Positions 43,713 through 45,915 of a DNA stretch of 45,915 bases are shown in pieces. Numbering within the stretch: the first letter of the stretch is position 1; each line of letters opens with the position of its first letter. Source of the stretch: Chromatiales bacterium (GTDB lineage Bacteria; Pseudomonadota; Gammaproteobacteria; JAHELT01). A program made the translations under genes and the position numbers. The notes under the pieces are model-generated. The model saw only the letters and a list, made by a program, of their open reading frames with translations. It was not told where the DNA came from and made no database searches. The stretch spans positions 1-45,915 of the forward strand of contig JAHELT010000019.1 in assembly GCA_024644045.1 (NCBI GenBank). The letters run 5' to 3'.

Positions 43713-44504
43713 TCACCAGCGGGGTGCCACGTACCCTGGGGGTCGCGGGGCGAACCCCGTGTCGGGCCACATCCGGTTGCCGGGATCACAGGCTGCGAGC
43801 CCGCGCCGGCACAGCGCGCTGCGCCATTCGTACTTGACGATGTGACGAAACGCCGGTGTGCGGTCCGCGTCAAAGTGCACGCGCCGGCTGTGCGACCATT
43901 GCCGCTCGCCGAAACCGGTACCGGCCCGATCTTCTGCGGCTGACGACTCCCGCGCCGCGCTGCCGGCGTCAGCGCCGGGGGCTTTTGCGCGCGGCGCGCC
44001 CTGCCCGGGTACTCCCAGCTCGGGCGGGCGCGCGCGTGCATGCTGCTCGCGAAAGACCGCGACGGCGATCGTGCCCATGGCGCTGTAGTCGCCCCAGGCG
44101 CCGGCGTAGCTGTCGCCGGCGTCGGTGAAGTAAAACGCCTGCACATGATCGGCATCGGTGCGCCAGCCGGAAAAGACCTGCGTGCGGTGCCCATCGATGA
44201 CGTACATGGCCTCGCCGGCACCGAGCTCGGAGCGGCGGCCGGAGATGATGTTGCGCCCGTCCACAGCGATGACCACGCCGACGCGCTCGGCGTTCGGGTT
44301 GTACAGGCGCAGCCGGTAACGGGCGCCGGGCTCGGCCAGCAGGTATCTGCGCAGCACGTCGCCGGCCTCGCTCGCAGCCGGGTAGGTGGTGAAGCTGCGG
44401 CCCGTCGGGTCAGTGACCTCGAACTCGACGAATCGTTTGGCGGTATGCGCAGCGGCAACCGGGGCGGCAATGAGCGCTGCTGACAGCAATAGCAATCGGT
44501 ACAT
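43713..44504 (-). CDS. Exported hypothetical protein, 263 aa
   Basis: A signal peptide (about residues 1-19, cleavage after VAA) precedes a beta-rich domain: FVEFEVTDPTGRSFTTYP, YRLRLYNPNAERVGVVIAVDGRNI and AFYFTDAGDSYAGAWGDYSAMGTIAVAVF. A low-complexity Ala/Gly/Pro-rich segment (about residues 160-200) follows, then a tail with three cysteines. AGGAGGG lies 6 nt before the ATG. I recognise no family name with certainty. It heads the minus-strand group 44504-42160. Confidence 0.75.
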   Translation of the reverse strand: MYRLLLLSAALIAAPVAAAHTAKRFVEFEVTDPTGRSFTTYPAASEAGDVLRRYLLAEPGARYRLRLYNPNAERVGVVIAVDGRNIISGRRSELGAGEAMYVIDGHRTQVFSGWRTDADHVQAFYFTDAGDSYAGAWGDYSAMGTIAVAVFREQHARARPPELGVPGQGAPRAKAPGADAGSAARESSAAEDRAGTGFGERQWSHSRRVHFDADRTPAFRHIVKYEWRSALCRRGLAACDPGNRMWPDTGFAPRPPGYVAPRW

Positions 44505-44677
44505 GAGTGCCCTCCTGTTGAATAGGTGCAGCCGGACCCGTGCGGGCGGCGTTGCAGAGTTAAACGACGGAACGTTGGTGAAGGGGTCAGGCCGGCGGAC
44601 GCTCACCGCGGTCTGTGCGCCACCATGCCACCGGCGGGTGGAATCTGGTCTAATGCCAACCTCGTGACGGACAGGCC

Positions 44678-45529
44678 ATGAACGACCCGCAGGAAACAAG
44701 GCTGCGCAGCGGAGCGCTGGAACTGGCGGCGCGCGTATGGGGCAAGGCGCAGGCCCGGCCCGTGGTCGCGCTGCACGGCTGGCTGGACAACGCCGCCAGC
44801 TTCGACCGTCTGGCGCCCCTGCTCGACGCGCAGCGCACGATCGCCCTCGACTTTCCGGGGCACGGGCACTCAGAGCATCGCCCGGCCGGTACCCACTATC
44901 ACTTCGTCGACTTCGTGCTCGACGTTATCGACGCCGTGGATGCGCTGGCGCTGCCGCGCTTCGTGCTGATGGGCCATTCGCTCGGAGCCAACGTTGCAAG
45001 CTTCGTCGCCGCCACCCTTCCGGACCGGGTCGAGCGCCTGGTACTGCTGGAAGGATTCGGCCCGTTTTCCGCCCGACCCTCGACCTCACCGGGCCAGCTG
45101 CTGCAGGCGGCGCGCGAGATGCGCGCGCTCGCCGACAAGCGCGTGCCCGTTTACACCAGCCTGGAAGCAGCCGCACGCTCACGGCACCTGGTCAGCGACT
45201 TCGACTTCGACTGCGCGATGATCCTGAGCCGGCGCGGTACGCGCGAGCACGACGGCGGCGTCACCTGGCGCGCCGACCCGAAGCTGCGCGTCAAGTCCCC
45301 ACAGTACCTCAGCGAGGCTCAGGTGGTCGCGTACCTGCGGGCGATCAAGGTGCCCACATTGCTGGTGCGGGCCACGCGCGGCATTCCGGCGCGCTACCCG
45401 GAGATCGAACGGCGTTACCGGTATGTCCAGCAGTTGCAGATCCGCGACGTGGAAGGCGGCCATCACGTGCACCTGCAGGACCCGCACGCGGTTGCCGGCC
45501 TGTTGCGCGATTTTCTCGCCGACGGCTGA
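44678..45529 (+). CDS. Alpha/beta hydrolase
   Basis: The 283-residue protein has the alpha/beta hydrolase fold: an oxyanion motif LHGWLDNAASF, the strand/turn LDFPGHGHS, the nucleophile elbow GHSLG (Ser101) and the catalytic His region VEGGHHVHLQDP near the C-terminus. It has no signal peptide and may be an esterase or lipase of the small cytoplasmic type. It begins at an ATG on the plus strand, divergent from the exported-protein gene, and ends 10 nt before murB, so the two are likely co-transcribed. Confidence 0.88.
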   Translation: MNDPQETRLRSGALELAARVWGKAQARPVVALHGWLDNAASFDRLAPLLDAQRTIALDFPGHGHSEHRPAGTHYHFVDFVLDVIDAVDALALPRFVLMGHSLGANVASFVAATLPDRVERLVLLEGFGPFSARPSTSPGQLLQAAREMRALADKRVPVYTSLEAAARSRHLVSDFDFDCAMILSRRGTREHDGGVTWRADPKLRVKSPQYLSEAQVVAYLRAIKVPTLLVRATRGIPARYPEIERRYRYVQQLQIRDVEGGHHVHLQDPHAVAGLLRDFLADG

Positions 45530-45539
45530 GGACTGGACA

Positions 45540-45915
45540 ATGCACGTCGAGGAACACGCGCTGCTCACCCGCCACAACACGCTGCGCGTGCCGGCGCGCT
45601 GCCGCTACTTCGTTCGGCTGCACACGCTGGCGGACGTGGATGCATTCATCATGGAGCCGCATTTCAGGAATATCCCGCGCCTGACCCTGGGCGGCGGCAG
45701 CAATCTGCTGCTGCGCGGCGATTTTCCTGGCGTTGTCGCCCTGGTGGCGCTACGCGGTCTGGCAACCACGCACGCGTACGAGGAGGCGGTGTATCTGCGC
45801 GCCGGGGCCGGGGAGGACTGGCACGCTTTCGTGATGCACAGCATCGAGCTGGGGTATGCCGGGCTCGAGAATCTGTCACTGATCCCGGGAACCGTAGGCG
45901 GCGCGCCGATCCAGA
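45540..45915 (+). CDS. murB: UDP-N-acetylenolpyruvoylglucosamine reductase, 5' part
   Basis: The 125 visible residues match the N-terminal FAD domain of E. coli-type MurB: HNTLRVPARCRYFV (with the family NTF/NTL motif), LTLGGGSNLLLRGDFPG and GYAGLENLSLIPGTVGGAPIQ, the FAD-binding signature. MurB reduces UDP-GlcNAc-enolpyruvate to UDP-MurNAc in peptidoglycan synthesis. The gene runs off the window end. The ATG lies 10 nt after the hydrolase stop, with GGACA upstream. Confidence 0.93.
   Translation, partial: MHVEEHALLTRHNTLRVPARCRYFVRLHTLADVDAFIMEPHFRNIPRLTLGGGSNLLLRGDFPGVVALVALRGLATTHAYEEAVYLRAGAGEDWHAFVMHSIELGYAGLENLSLIPGTVGGAPIQ

Overview
The window is GC-rich, densely coded chromosomal DNA from a proteobacterium, most likely a gammaproteobacterium. 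It carries an E. coli-type gshA (glutamate-cysteine ligase), a SohB protease that can be followed against E. coli SohB from end to end, a complete yejABEF peptide importer, an AidB of nearly E. coli length, an HU protein, a YedK-type SRAP protein and the start of a type I murB. I cannot name a genus. There are no rRNA, tRNA, CRISPR, integrase, transposase or phage genes. Many genes start with GTG and sit in tight operons with 1-4 nt gaps or 4-nt overlaps.

Layout. 1-3302: the end of a dual-ATPase peptide ABC protein, a small unknown gene, a palindromic REP-like element, and a two-gene amidotransferase / alanyl-tRNA-editing unit. 3435-7130: acyl-CoA ligase, aidB and a DUF805 membrane protein. 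7191-11267 (minus): sohB, an HpcH/HpaI aldolase, a DUF1127 gene coupled to an AraC-methyltransferase fusion, and an endonuclease/exonuclease/phosphatase-family gene that looks like the last gene of the yej operon. 11279-16921 (minus): yejF, yejE, yejB, yejA. 17188-21843: GNAT acetyltransferase, an orphan molybdopterin oxidoreductase, a MITE-like element and gshA. 22076-31374: a signalling region holding a three-gene operon (membrane protein, periplasmic amino-acid-type binding protein, REC-REC-GGDEF diguanylate cyclase), then nudL, an MFS/spermidine-synthase fusion and a dioxygenase pair, and then three GGDEF-like proteins with ruined active sites. 31404-34732: an alkyltransferase-like protein, an exported thioredoxin-like protein, an apparently exported YqgE/AlgH homologue, a second MITE, a membrane protein and two small genes. 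35043-41040: a complete dipeptide/oligopeptide ABC operon. 41159-45915: FHA protein, bidirectional terminator, HU, a four-gene minus-strand cluster (two exported proteins, SRAP, cupin), an alpha/beta hydrolase and murB (cut by the window end).

Three themes stand out. First, c-di-GMP signalling: one protein looks catalytically competent (GGEEF plus an inhibitory RxxD site). Two nearby paralogues have lost GGDEF but keep RxxD at exactly the canonical spacing, as expected of c-di-GMP receptors; a third has lost both. Second, alkylation and abasic-site repair: AidB, an Ada-like fusion without the N-terminal zinc domain, an ATL protein with Trp in place of the acceptor Cys, and SRAP all occur within about 38 kb. 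Third, small non-autonomous elements sit on gene ends. Two lie exactly on a stop codon with a TA target duplication and leave the protein unchanged; a third forms the C-terminus of the amidotransferase.

Functional calls are by reading motifs and recalling families. No alignment, structure prediction or database search was run.
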